Source: Chitinophaga varians (lineage in GTDB: Bacteria > Bacteroidota > Bacteroidia > Chitinophagales > Chitinophagaceae). Taken from it: a stretch of 64,000 nt of DNA. Below, one piece after another: positions 42,773 through 50,821 of the stretch. Made by a program: the position numbers and the translations under genes. The DNA lies in contig NZ_JABAIA010000003.1 of assembly GCF_012641275.1 (NCBI RefSeq), positions 62,001 to 126,000 on the forward strand. Direction: 5' to 3'. Position 1 is the first letter of the stretch. Every line of letters begins with the position of its first letter. The notes under the pieces are model-generated. The model made no database searches and was not told the DNA's origin. It saw only the letters and a program-made list of their open reading frames with translations.

Positions 42773-43288
42773 ATGAAAAAAATCATTCACCTATTGTATG
42801 TACTACTTCTTGCATTATCTTCCTCATGTGTAACTGTTAACGAATCAGATAGCTATTATTACGAGTGCGTTTCAGATAAAGGATATTACTTATATAGTTC
42901 ACCTAATACAACATCGGCGTACAGTATTTATATAGAACCGGGCACTCCTTTATATACCAAATCCTCTCGCAGAAGTAGATACCCGAAATTTCAAGTCGGG
43001 ACATATATCGGCTATTTATATAAGCCGTCTTTTATCAGACGTGTCCGTTCCATATTCAAAGTTATTCCTGCTACGCTCGCAATCTCCCATGATGATAGGT
43101 ATTTTCAAGGAAAGCACGGCTCCTTATATCATCAGTATAGTAGTAATAATTCCACCTCTGGCAATTATTATTCTGGTGATACGTATGTTATACCATCTTC
43201 AGGAGGTACGGTTAATGTTAAGGGGTATTACAGGAAAGATGGTACATATGTCCGTCCTCATACCCGAAGCGCTCCAAGGCGGCATTAA
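42773..43288 (+). CDS. Lipoprotein with GYYRKDGTYVRPHTRS tail
   Basis: The 171-residue product has a lipobox (LSSSC, Cys19), a middle region rich in tyrosine and serine (YYSGDTYVIPSSGG) and a C-terminus with the motif VKGYYRKDGTYVRPHTRSAP, which recurs at the ends of many bacterial surface or secreted proteins. The gene is AT-rich compared with the surrounding chromosome. It may be part of the same acquired segment as the next two genes. No function is assigned. Confidence 0.75.
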   Translation: MKKIIHLLYVLLLALSSSCVTVNESDSYYYECVSDKGYYLYSSPNTTSAYSIYIEPGTPLYTKSSRRSRYPKFQVGTYIGYLYKPSFIRRVRSIFKVIPATLAISHDDRYFQGKHGSLYHQYSSNNSTSGNYYSGDTYVIPSSGGTVNVKGYYRKDGTYVRPHTRSAPRRH

Positions 43289-43342
43289 TTAAATACATAA
43301 GTAAGCATTGTTGTTGGATTTACCTAACCATAAACTTCATTT

Positions 43343-44248
43343 ATGAGCAATACGAGGTTTTATATGTTTCATGTTGTAGTCACTCCTAAAGTAGATTCCG
43401 AAATTAGATCGTTCAAAGAAATGTTGGATCACATCCCTAGTTCCACGGATCCTATGAAAAAAAATGATAATAAGTTTAATTTAGATGGAGATGTTGTGAA
43501 GCGAAACGGAATTTATAGGGGAACTTTCTGCCTTAGTCAGGGAAACAGTTTACCTCCAAAGGTCAAGTTTGGGTCAGAACCTCAGAATTTAGAATTGGAC
43601 GAGGATGAAGGCCTTGGCTATTATACTTCTTTTTTTTATGATTCTGATACCCAAATGATAATGGTACAGTACAATAGGAATGGCATAACGGCGAATGGTA
43701 TAGCGTCTTTTTTTAAAAAGAATTTTAGTGAGTTTATCAGGAAAATCGAATTTAAAGTAGTGATTAATCCTGCGGATTTATTGCGTCTTGGAGATTTTAC
43801 TGAAATTAGAAAGGTGGAATTGTCAATAGCTCAAATACAGGGTGGAGGTGTCCTAGCAAACGATGGCGTTATGAGATCATTTAATGAATTAAATTCTATA
43901 TCAGATAAAACCAATGCAAATACCATCAATATCACCTTAGGAATGGGTTTCGCATCTGGTGGGATGCGCAGAAGTGCTATCTCAAATTTATTAAGGTTAT
44001 TACAACGTGCAGATCAGGGTCAAGGAAGCATCACTAAAATGGAGGTGACAGGTAAGGAAGAGGATGAGGGAGCCATGAAGGTAATCGATTTTATTACCAA
44101 TAAAGTGATAATTGATGTATCTTTACCAAGATATCGACATATGAACCCTACCACACTTAGAAGTATAATTAACGATGCTATAGTGCAGTATGATCTGATA
44201 AAACCCCAAATTGCAACTTACAGAGTACGATCTAGACCCGAAGAATGA
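43343..44248 (+). CDS. Unknown cytosolic protein of an AT-rich two-gene cassette
   Basis: The 301-residue protein has no signal or membrane helix. Its layout (an N-terminal RFYMFHVVVTPK strand, a middle FRGTFCLSQ-like strand region, then a helix-turn region with IEFKVVINPADLLRLGDFTEIRKVELSI) is reminiscent of the DUF4747/DUF6731 type of bacterial proteins, but I cannot confirm this. Its last codons overlap the start of the membrane-protein gene by four bases (ATGA), so they are translationally coupled. Composition is clearly lower in GC than the flanks, which suggests horizontal acquisition. A defence cassette of sensor plus membrane effector is one reading. Confidence 0.65.
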   Translation: MSNTRFYMFHVVVTPKVDSEIRSFKEMLDHIPSSTDPMKKNDNKFNLDGDVVKRNGIYRGTFCLSQGNSLPPKVKFGSEPQNLELDEDEGLGYYTSFFYDSDTQMIMVQYNRNGITANGIASFFKKNFSEFIRKIEFKVVINPADLLRLGDFTEIRKVELSIAQIQGGGVLANDGVMRSFNELNSISDKTNANTINITLGMGFASGGMRRSAISNLLRLLQRADQGQGSITKMEVTGKEEDEGAMKVIDFITNKVIIDVSLPRYRHMNPTTLRSIINDAIVQYDLIKPQIATYRVRSRPEE

Positions 44249-44715
44249 AGTATCGGTTAGAAAAATATTACCCCTATTTAGCTTCGCTGTTAATAACAGC
44301 AGGAGTTGTAATATTTTATGATCATATAAAAGACTTTAACAAATTAATAGATCAGCTATGCGATAACGCCATTTCACTTGGGGTTACACTAGTTGGTTTT
44401 TTTTTAACCATATTGACACTAGTAAATGCAATCGAAACTAGACGTATGAGATTTGTAAGAGATTCAGGGATGATAGTTAGATTGCTCAAATACTTAAAGC
44501 ATTCGATATACTTCAACGTAATACTTATAGGTTTTTCTTTTTTGACAAAGTATGTAACCGGTCGAGGGGATGTTGCATTTGAGTTCTATGGTAGAAATAT
44601 TTGGGATATTGCATACTTGTTGGTATTTCTAATAACGGTTCTGGTAAGTTTCAGATTTACTCACATATTTGTTTCTTTGTTGGCAGATCCCTCCCCGCCA
44701 GAGCAAACGCCATGA
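44245..44715 (+). CDS. Four-helix membrane protein (partner of 43343 gene)
   Basis: The 156-residue protein has four predicted membrane segments (about residues 9-28, 42-62, 85-104 and 118-145, for example LVGFFLTILTLVNAIE and YLLVFLITVLVSFRF) with short charged loops (ETRRMRFVRDSG). There is no signal peptide. The ATGA overlap with the preceding gene makes it a dedicated partner. Small multi-spanning proteins in such cassettes often act as membrane effectors or channels, but no family was recognised here. Confidence 0.7.
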   Translation: MKYRLEKYYPYLASLLITAGVVIFYDHIKDFNKLIDQLCDNAISLGVTLVGFFLTILTLVNAIETRRMRFVRDSGMIVRLLKYLKHSIYFNVILIGFSFLTKYVTGRGDVAFEFYGRNIWDIAYLLVFLITVLVSFRFTHIFVSLLADPSPPEQTP

Positions 44716-45052
44716 GTAGCCTCGCTCTAATTTCACACTTCTTAAGAAACATAAACAATATTTTATTGAGTTATGACATTAGTTTGTTTTTTTATTGCAG
44801 TTGCTAGCCAAATCAAGCTATATTTCGTTGTTTTATTCGTTGGTCCTACGTTTATCTTGATAGGTTGACGGGGTGTTTAATTTGGTACAGATTTTAGTTA
44901 GCGACCACCGATCCCTTGTGCTACTGCTTTCTTGGAACAGGTCAAATTCGCGACTTGCTGATTTAACATTTTCTATACATAATAATTTTAAGGTATGTGC
45001 CACCCGTTCTAATTAAAAATACTATCTTACCCACGTTTTAAATTTTCTGAAA
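44716..45052. other. AT-rich intergenic region before the Ter cluster
   Basis: These 337 bases carry no supported gene. The composition rises back to the chromosomal value around 45050, marking the right edge of the AT-rich segment. The promoter of the TerD operon must be here; no exact TAnnTTTG was found. Confidence 0.4.
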
Positions 45053-45628
45053 ATGGCTATTAACTTACAAAAAGGACAAAGGATTGATATTGGCCTGTCC
45101 AGCATCAGTGTGGGACTGGGATGGGAGCCGAACGAAGGTACTGGCGCGGCTTTCGACCTCGACGCATCTGCCTTTATGATCGATGACAACAGAACGATCC
45201 CTGAAGAACGTTATTTTGTATTCTATGGCAATACCGACTCTCCTGACGGCGCGCTGCATCATACCGGTGACGACCCTACGGGCGGCAACAGTGACGGCGG
45301 CGATGATGAAACCATCACGGTAGACCTGACAAAAGTAGACCCGCGTGTAAAAGAAATTCTCTTTGTAGTCACTATTCACGACGCGATCGCCAGAAGACAA
45401 AACTATGGCCAGGTAAGAGATTCGTATATCCGTATCGTTGACAACGCTACCTCACAGGAGATCGCCAAATACGAACTGGGTGAAGACTTCTCCATCGAAA
45501 CCGGCGTGGAATTCGGCCGCCTGTACGTAAAAGACGGTCAATGGAAATTTGAAGCTTCCGGTAAAGGCTACAAGGAAGACCTGGCATTTTTCCTCTCTAA
45601 ATATTTTAAAGGACAGATCATTAAATAA
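45053..45628 (+). CDS. terD: TerD-family calcium-binding stress protein
   Basis: The 191-residue protein starts MAINLQKGQRIDI and has the TerD pattern GLGW..., FDLDASAFMID, the GDDPTGGNSDGGDDE acidic loop that binds calcium, and FVVTIHDA, which together give the beta-sandwich of the TerD/TerE group. TerD proteins confer resistance to tellurite and other stresses and sit with membrane TerC and the TerY-PP2C-kinase triad. It is the first gene of the plus-strand arm, 7 bp before a second TerD gene. Confidence 0.95.
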   Translation: MAINLQKGQRIDIGLSSISVGLGWEPNEGTGAAFDLDASAFMIDDNRTIPEERYFVFYGNTDSPDGALHHTGDDPTGGNSDGGDDETITVDLTKVDPRVKEILFVVTIHDAIARRQNYGQVRDSYIRIVDNATSQEIAKYELGEDFSIETGVEFGRLYVKDGQWKFEASGKGYKEDLAFFLSKYFKGQIIK

Positions 45629-45635
45629 CCTGTAT

Positions 45636-46319
45636 ATGGCGATCAATCTCGTAAAAGGTCAAACTATCGACCTCCGTAAAAATGACCAGGGAGAAGAATT
45701 CGATCTCTCTACCGTTACCATTGGCCTCGGCTGGGACGTAAGACAGAAAAAAGCTGAAGGTGGTTTCTTCGGAAAAATTTTCGGAGGCGGGCAAAAAGAA
45801 GAAGAGTATGACCTCGATGCTGTTGCCTTCCTGCTGGACAACAACGGCAAAGTGGCCAACCTCGGCCGTACCGTGCAAACACGCGATGGCAGAAGCCAGG
45901 GCCTGTATGAAGGTGATGTGGTGTTCTTCAATTCCATGAAACACCCTTCCGGCCATATCTGGCTCACCGGCGATAACAGGACCGGCGCCGGCGATGGCGA
46001 CGATGAACAGATCATCATCAAACTGGACCAGATGGACCAGCGCTACCAGAAAATCCTGTTCATGGTGACTATCTATCAGGGACGTACGAACAATCAGCAC
46101 TTCGGTATGATCGACAACGCGTTCATCCGCGCAGTAGATGCCAGAGGCAAAGAAATCGCCAAATTCAGCCTCTCCGGTGACAGCACCTACAACGGCATGT
46201 GCTCCATGACGTTTGCAGAGATTTACCGTAAAGACGGCGCCTGGAAATTCAGGGCTCTCGGTAACCCGCACCCGTCCGACAGCTTCATCGATGAACTGAA
46301 GACAATGGTGTACTCCTGA
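45636..46319 (+). CDS. terD: TerD-family protein with an inserted loop
   Basis: The ATG at 45636 gives 227 residues and the canonical MAINLVKGQ start (an upstream start at 45549 lies inside the previous gene). After GLGWDVRQ there is an insertion rich in charge and glycine (GGFFGKIFGGGQKEEEYDLD) before DAVAFLLDNNG. The acidic GDNRTGAGDGDDE loop and ILFMVTIYQGR follow. The insert may change partner binding. It is separated by 7 bp from the previous TerD gene. Confidence 0.93.
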   Translation: MAINLVKGQTIDLRKNDQGEEFDLSTVTIGLGWDVRQKKAEGGFFGKIFGGGQKEEEYDLDAVAFLLDNNGKVANLGRTVQTRDGRSQGLYEGDVVFFNSMKHPSGHIWLTGDNRTGAGDGDDEQIIIKLDQMDQRYQKILFMVTIYQGRTNNQHFGMIDNAFIRAVDARGKEIAKFSLSGDSTYNGMCSMTFAEIYRKDGAWKFRALGNPHPSDSFIDELKTMVYS

Positions 46320-46391
46320 TTTTCTGAATGTATGTAACTGTAGCAATGTTGTTAACCCAAATCAACAGCAGCGCTTTAACCAACTTATTTT

Positions 46392-47030
46392 ATGAGAAGA
46401 CTACCTGTTTACCTCTTGCTGGACACCTCCGGCTCTATGAACGGAGAACCGATAGAGGCCGTGAAGAATGGCGTCCAGATAATGATCAGCTCATTAAGAC
46501 AGAACCCGCAAGCCATCGAGACTGCATTTCTCAGTATCATCACGTTCGATAGCAATGCAAAACAAATCGTTCCTTTAACAGACCTGGCATCCTTCCAGAT
46601 GGCCGATATCCGCGCTACCGGCACTACCGCGCTGGGCGAAGCCCTGAAGCTGGTCAGCCTCTGCATCGATAAAGAAGTGGCGAAAACCACCGCTGAACAA
46701 AAAGGCGACTGGAAACCACTGGTGTTCATCATGACGGATGGCGTACCTACTGACGACTGGCAGAGCGGCCTGAGCATGTTTAAACAACGTAAAACAGCCT
46801 ACACCGTAGCCTGTGCCGCCGGTCATGGCGCCGATACTGCCGTGCTGAAACAAATCACGGAAAATGTGGTCAGCCTCGATACGGCCGATAGTGCCACTAT
46901 CTCCCGCTTCTTCGCATGGGTGACCGCCTCCATCGGCGTTACCTCCACCCGCGTGGAAGATTCCGGTAAGGAACTGACCGGCCTGTCTGAACTGCCGCCA
47001 CCACCCTCCGAACTGAATATTGTAGTGTAA
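46392..47030 (+). CDS. TerY-like VWA-domain protein (212 aa)
   Basis: The 212-residue protein is a von Willebrand A domain. MIDAS residues are in DTSGSM (D11, S13, S15), in the GTTAL segment (about residue 78) and in the final MTDGVPTDD (about 116-124). Such proteins are part of the TerY-P triad of the Ter stress system and are thought to bind metal-dependent partners. A proline-rich end (LPPPPSELNIVV) mirrors that of the next gene, so these two are paralogues. It begins 72 bp after the TerD pair. Confidence 0.9.
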   Translation: MRRLPVYLLLDTSGSMNGEPIEAVKNGVQIMISSLRQNPQAIETAFLSIITFDSNAKQIVPLTDLASFQMADIRATGTTALGEALKLVSLCIDKEVAKTTAEQKGDWKPLVFIMTDGVPTDDWQSGLSMFKQRKTAYTVACAAGHGADTAVLKQITENVVSLDTADSATISRFFAWVTASIGVTSTRVEDSGKELTGLSELPPPPSELNIVV

Positions 47031-47047
47031 GACTTTAATGTACTGTT

Positions 47048-47683
47048 ATGCGACGACTACCGGTATATTTCCTGCTGGACACCTCCGGTTCCATGTATGG
47101 GGAACCCATTCAGGCATTAAATAATGCGCTGAGCGGGATGGTCAACAATCTTCGTATGGATGCCCATGCCCTGGACTCCCTGTGGCTCAGTATCATCACC
47201 TTCGACAGGGAAGTAAAGGAACTGGTACCGCTCACCGAACTGGTGAGCTTCCAGTTGCCAGAAATCACCTGCCCGCAGAGCGGACCTACCCACACCGGAC
47301 AGGGACTGGAATATCTCTATGGTAAAGTGGTCAATGAAGTACAGCGCGGAACGCCTACCCAGAAAGGAGACTGGCGCCCCCTGTTGTTTATTTTTACCGA
47401 TGGGAAACCATCAGACCAGCTACTTTACCGGGAGATGATCCCCAAAATAAAAGGCCTCAACTTCGGCGCCATCGTAGGATGCGCCGCCGGCAAAGCGGCC
47501 GACAACGATATGCTGAAAGAACTGACGGAAACGGTGGTACACCTCGATACCGCAGACAGCGCCACCCTGCGCCAGTTCTTTAAATGGGTGTCGGATACCA
47601 TCGAACAAGGCAATAAAAGCATGGGCACTACCTCACAGGTAACCCTGCCGCCGCCACCCCAGGAAGTGAATTTAGTGATCTGA
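47048..47683 (+). CDS. TerY-like VWA-domain protein (211 aa)
   Basis: A second VWA domain of 211 residues has a MIDAS (DTSGSM, D11), a SGPTHTG segment (about residue 77) and IFTDGKPSD (about 117-125), and ends in LPPPPQEVNLVI, matching the previous gene. It lies 17 bp after it and 10 bp before the AIM24 gene, so all three are co-transcribed. Confidence 0.9.
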   Translation: MRRLPVYFLLDTSGSMYGEPIQALNNALSGMVNNLRMDAHALDSLWLSIITFDREVKELVPLTELVSFQLPEITCPQSGPTHTGQGLEYLYGKVVNEVQRGTPTQKGDWRPLLFIFTDGKPSDQLLYREMIPKIKGLNFGAIVGCAAGKAADNDMLKELTETVVHLDTADSATLRQFFKWVSDTIEQGNKSMGTTSQVTLPPPPQEVNLVI

Positions 47684-47693
47684 TCAACAATTT

Positions 47694-48323
47694 ATGAACG
47701 TAAAACTTATAGGGCACGACTTCAAAAGCCTGCAGGTAGAATTAACCCACAACGAGAAATTTTACTGTGAGAAAGGAGCCCTGATCTATTACGAAGAAGG
47801 CATCCATTCTTCCATCAATGTATTTGATAAAGGCATCGCCGGCGTATTGAAAAGAAAACTGACCGGCGAAAGCATTTTCCAGGTAGAACTGTGCAACACC
47901 AATATTAACCCAAAGAAACTGATGGTGGCCGGCAGGGTAGGCATGCTGCCGGTCAACCTGAAAAATATCTCCGGCGGCATCATCTGCCGTGCCGGATACT
48001 ATGTGGCCTCCTCCGATAAAGTAGATATCGACGCGAAGCTGAACCTCACCTCGCTGATCGGTGGCACCGGCCTCATTATGCAGAAAATCACCGGCTTCTG
48101 CACCGTATTCCTCGACGTAGTGGGAACGCCCACCACGCTGGACCTGGCAGCCGGTCAAACGGTTTTTGTGGATGAAAAAAGTTTTATCTGCATGAACGCC
48201 GATATGCAGAACAGAATGTCGTCACACTTCTCCGGCAGCAATATGCTCGGCGGCGAAGGCCTTTCCATGCTCAAAATCACAGGGCCGGGCACCGTATATG
48301 TAACTTCCGTAAACTTCAGATAA
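47694..48323 (+). CDS. AIM24-family protein
   Basis: The 209-residue protein consists of repeated short strands forming a beta-barrel or beta-solenoid (CEKGALIYYEEG, FQVELCNTN, GGIICRAGYYVASSDKVDID, KITGFCTVFLDVVG), the pattern of the AIM24/TIGR00266 family. Its bacterial role is unknown. It ends exactly where TerY begins (the last base of its stop codon is the first base of the ATG), so it is firmly part of the Ter operon. Its presence between VWA genes suggests a scaffold or membrane-associated partner of the stress complex. Confidence 0.85.
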   Translation: MNVKLIGHDFKSLQVELTHNEKFYCEKGALIYYEEGIHSSINVFDKGIAGVLKRKLTGESIFQVELCNTNINPKKLMVAGRVGMLPVNLKNISGGIICRAGYYVASSDKVDIDAKLNLTSLIGGTGLIMQKITGFCTVFLDVVGTPTTLDLAAGQTVFVDEKSFICMNADMQNRMSSHFSGSNMLGGEGLSMLKITGPGTVYVTSVNFR

Positions 48324-49378
48324 TGAGAAGACTCCCCATTTATTTTCTGATAGATGTCTCCGAATCCATGGTCGGAGAGCCGGTACAGCAGGTGGAAGAA
48401 GGCCTGTCTCAGATTATTCAGGCACTTAAGGCTGACCCCTACGCTATTGAAACCGTCTGGGTTTCTATCATCGTCTTCGCAGGTCAGGCCAAAACACTGG
48501 TACCCCTGCAGGAGATCATCAATTTCTACCCGCCCCGTTTCCCCATCGGTGGCGGCACCTCGCTCAGCAAAGGCCTCGGGCACCTGATGTACGAGCTGCG
48601 CAAAAACCAGGTGAAAACCACCTATGAACAGAAAGGCGACTGGAAACCGATCGTATTCCTGTTCACCGATGGCGTGCCCACAGATGATACCCGCGCTGCC
48701 ATCAACGAATGGAAACAGAACTGGCAACGCACTGCCAATATGGTGGCCATCTCCTTCGGTAATGAGGCAGACGTGCACGTGCTGAAAGAACTCACCGAAA
48801 ACATCATCCATTTTAAAAACAGCAACGCCGCGGCTTACAAACAGTTCTTCAAATGGGTGACAGACTCTATCAAAACCAGCAGCGAAAGCGTGGAAAAAAA
48901 CGCTTCCGGCTTCGAACTGGCCAAAATATACAGTGACGATACCCTCAGCAAGGTAGACCTCACCAAACCCATTCCGCCACAGTCCTATATGGACAGCAAC
49001 TATGCAGTGCTGGTGGGCAAATGCCAGAACCTGAACCGGCATTACCTGATGAAATACCGCCGCTCTGAAGAAGAAGCAAAGATATACGGACTGGACATCA
49101 ACCGCCTGTCATACCGCCTGGTAGGCGCTTTCCAGGTAGATAATACCTACCAGGAACTGTCAGACGACAGCGCCGGCCCATCCCGCATCAACAGCGATGA
49201 ACTGATCGGAAGCCCTACCTGTCCCTGCTGCGGCAACCAGGTTGCTTTTGCCATGTGCGTATGCGGCCAGATCCACTGCATCGGCGAGGAACATATCAGT
49301 ACCTGCCCCTGGTGCGGCAACAAAGGCACTTACGGCATCGGGGAAGGCGGATTCGACGTTAACCGCGCCCAGGGCTAA
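48323..49378 (+). CDS. terY: TerY: VWA domain with C-terminal zinc ribbon
   Basis: The 351-residue protein has a VWA domain (about 1-200) with MIDAS DVSESM (D11), GGGTSL and LFTDGVPTDD, then a linker and a C-terminal cysteine-rich module (about 300-332). The latter has CPCC, a CVC pair, a histidine-containing H-C and a final CPWC, together able to bind two zinc ions, as in TerY-C domains. It forms the regulatory triad with the PP2C and kinase genes that follow. Confidence 0.93.
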   Translation: MRRLPIYFLIDVSESMVGEPVQQVEEGLSQIIQALKADPYAIETVWVSIIVFAGQAKTLVPLQEIINFYPPRFPIGGGTSLSKGLGHLMYELRKNQVKTTYEQKGDWKPIVFLFTDGVPTDDTRAAINEWKQNWQRTANMVAISFGNEADVHVLKELTENIIHFKNSNAAAYKQFFKWVTDSIKTSSESVEKNASGFELAKIYSDDTLSKVDLTKPIPPQSYMDSNYAVLVGKCQNLNRHYLMKYRRSEEEAKIYGLDINRLSYRLVGAFQVDNTYQELSDDSAGPSRINSDELIGSPTCPCCGNQVAFAMCVCGQIHCIGEEHISTCPWCGNKGTYGIGEGGFDVNRAQG

Positions 49379-49392
49379 AAGGAACCAACAGC

Positions 49393-50790
49393 ATGTCAAA
49401 AAAATATATCCGCGAATTATTTGCTGCCAAAAATATCACCATCGCCGGCAGCAAACAGCAGCTGTTCGACGCTTTTGTGGATGATGAACAACATCAGCTA
49501 CTGGCGCGGCAGATACTGGAAAACCAACAACGACTCATGGACATATGGCAGTATAAAAACAGGCTGGCGGATATCCAGCAGCAAACCGTTACCATTCCCA
49601 ATGCCACTGTGGGCAAGCCTTACCAGGCCACGCTCGACTTCCGGCAGTGGCCCGATATCACGTGGACGGCCATCGAAGGGCTGGAAGAATACGGACTGCA
49701 ATATGATGCCGCCACCGGCATCATACAGGGTACGCCCGTAAAAAGCGGCGATGTCCGGCTTAAACTGCTGTTCCGCCTCACAGGCGGCGATGCGAACGCC
49801 GCTCCCCACGAAAAGCAGCTGCCGCTCGTCATTAATCCCGATCCCCGCTCGCTCTGGAAAAATATCCCCAGCGATATGGCCGGTCCCTTCTGGAAAGCAG
49901 ACGATGTGGCCGAATTTGCGCCGCTGGGCGACCGTTGGGTGACCGTCGCCTCCAAACGGGGACGCTCCCACGCCAACGTAGGATCGTTCCGGGACGACGA
50001 CTACGCTTTCCGGCACCTGGAACCCTCCGGCTGGAGCGTGCTGGCCGTATCTGACGGCGCCGGCAGCGCCAGACTGTCCCGCGAAGGCTCCCGCCTCGCC
50101 TGCGCCAGCATCATCGACTACTTTGAGCAGTACTTCCAAACCGCTCCTGTAACGGATATGGACGTCCTTTTCCAGGAATATGCCGCCGGTACCGGCACCG
50201 ATACCCAGAAACGGATTACCCGCCTGGTATACGACACGCTGGGCAAAGCCGCTTTCGCCACCCATAAAAAACTGGAAGAATTTGCAGCCGTTCAACAGGT
50301 TTCCATAAAAGATCTGCATTCCACCCTTATATTTGTGCTGCTGAAGAAGTATGCATTTGGCTATGTCATCATGAGCTTTGGAGTAGGAGACTGCCCCATC
50401 GGACTGTTGAACAAGGACTGTTCCGCTATCACCCTGATGAACCGGCTCGACGTAGGAGAATTTGGAGGCGGCACGCGGTTCATCACCATGCCCGAAATTT
50501 TTACGAGCGACAAATTCCCCACCCGTTTCGGTTTTAAACTGGTGCCGGACTTCGCTTATCTCATGCTGATGACCGACGGTATCTATGATCCTAAATTCGT
50601 GGTGGAAGCTAACCTCGAAAAAATAGAGACATGGAAAGCCTTCCTGGACGACCTGAACGGCAACAACCCGGAAAAAGTGGCCCTGCCACTGGGCGCACAC
50701 GCACCGGAAAGCGCCGGCCGCCTGTCTGCCTGGATGGATTTCTGGAGCCCCGGAAACCATGACGACAGGACCCTGATGATCATCAGTTAA
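49393..50790 (+). CDS. PP2C-family phosphatase with N-terminal Ig-like domain
   Basis: The 465-residue protein has an N-terminal cadherin/Ig-like segment (PNATVGKPYQATLDF and GLQYDAATGIIQGTP, about residues 69-115) and then a PP2C domain. Its metal-binding and core motifs are DDDYAF (about 200), VSDGAGSARLSREG (about 218-231), FGVGDCPIG (about 333-341), LMTDGIYD (about 390-397) and NHDDRTLMI at the end. It should dephosphorylate substrates of the kinase encoded next. It is the middle member of the TerY-P triad. Confidence 0.9.
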   Translation: MSKKYIRELFAAKNITIAGSKQQLFDAFVDDEQHQLLARQILENQQRLMDIWQYKNRLADIQQQTVTIPNATVGKPYQATLDFRQWPDITWTAIEGLEEYGLQYDAATGIIQGTPVKSGDVRLKLLFRLTGGDANAAPHEKQLPLVINPDPRSLWKNIPSDMAGPFWKADDVAEFAPLGDRWVTVASKRGRSHANVGSFRDDDYAFRHLEPSGWSVLAVSDGAGSARLSREGSRLACASIIDYFEQYFQTAPVTDMDVLFQEYAAGTGTDTQKRITRLVYDTLGKAAFATHKKLEEFAAVQQVSIKDLHSTLIFVLLKKYAFGYVIMSFGVGDCPIGLLNKDCSAITLMNRLDVGEFGGGTRFITMPEIFTSDKFPTRFGFKLVPDFAYLMLMTDGIYDPKFVVEANLEKIETWKAFLDDLNGNNPEKVALPLGAHAPESAGRLSAWMDFWSPGNHDDRTLMIIS

Positions 50791-50821
50791 TTGCATATTG
50801 ATTAGGTAACACCGTAACATC

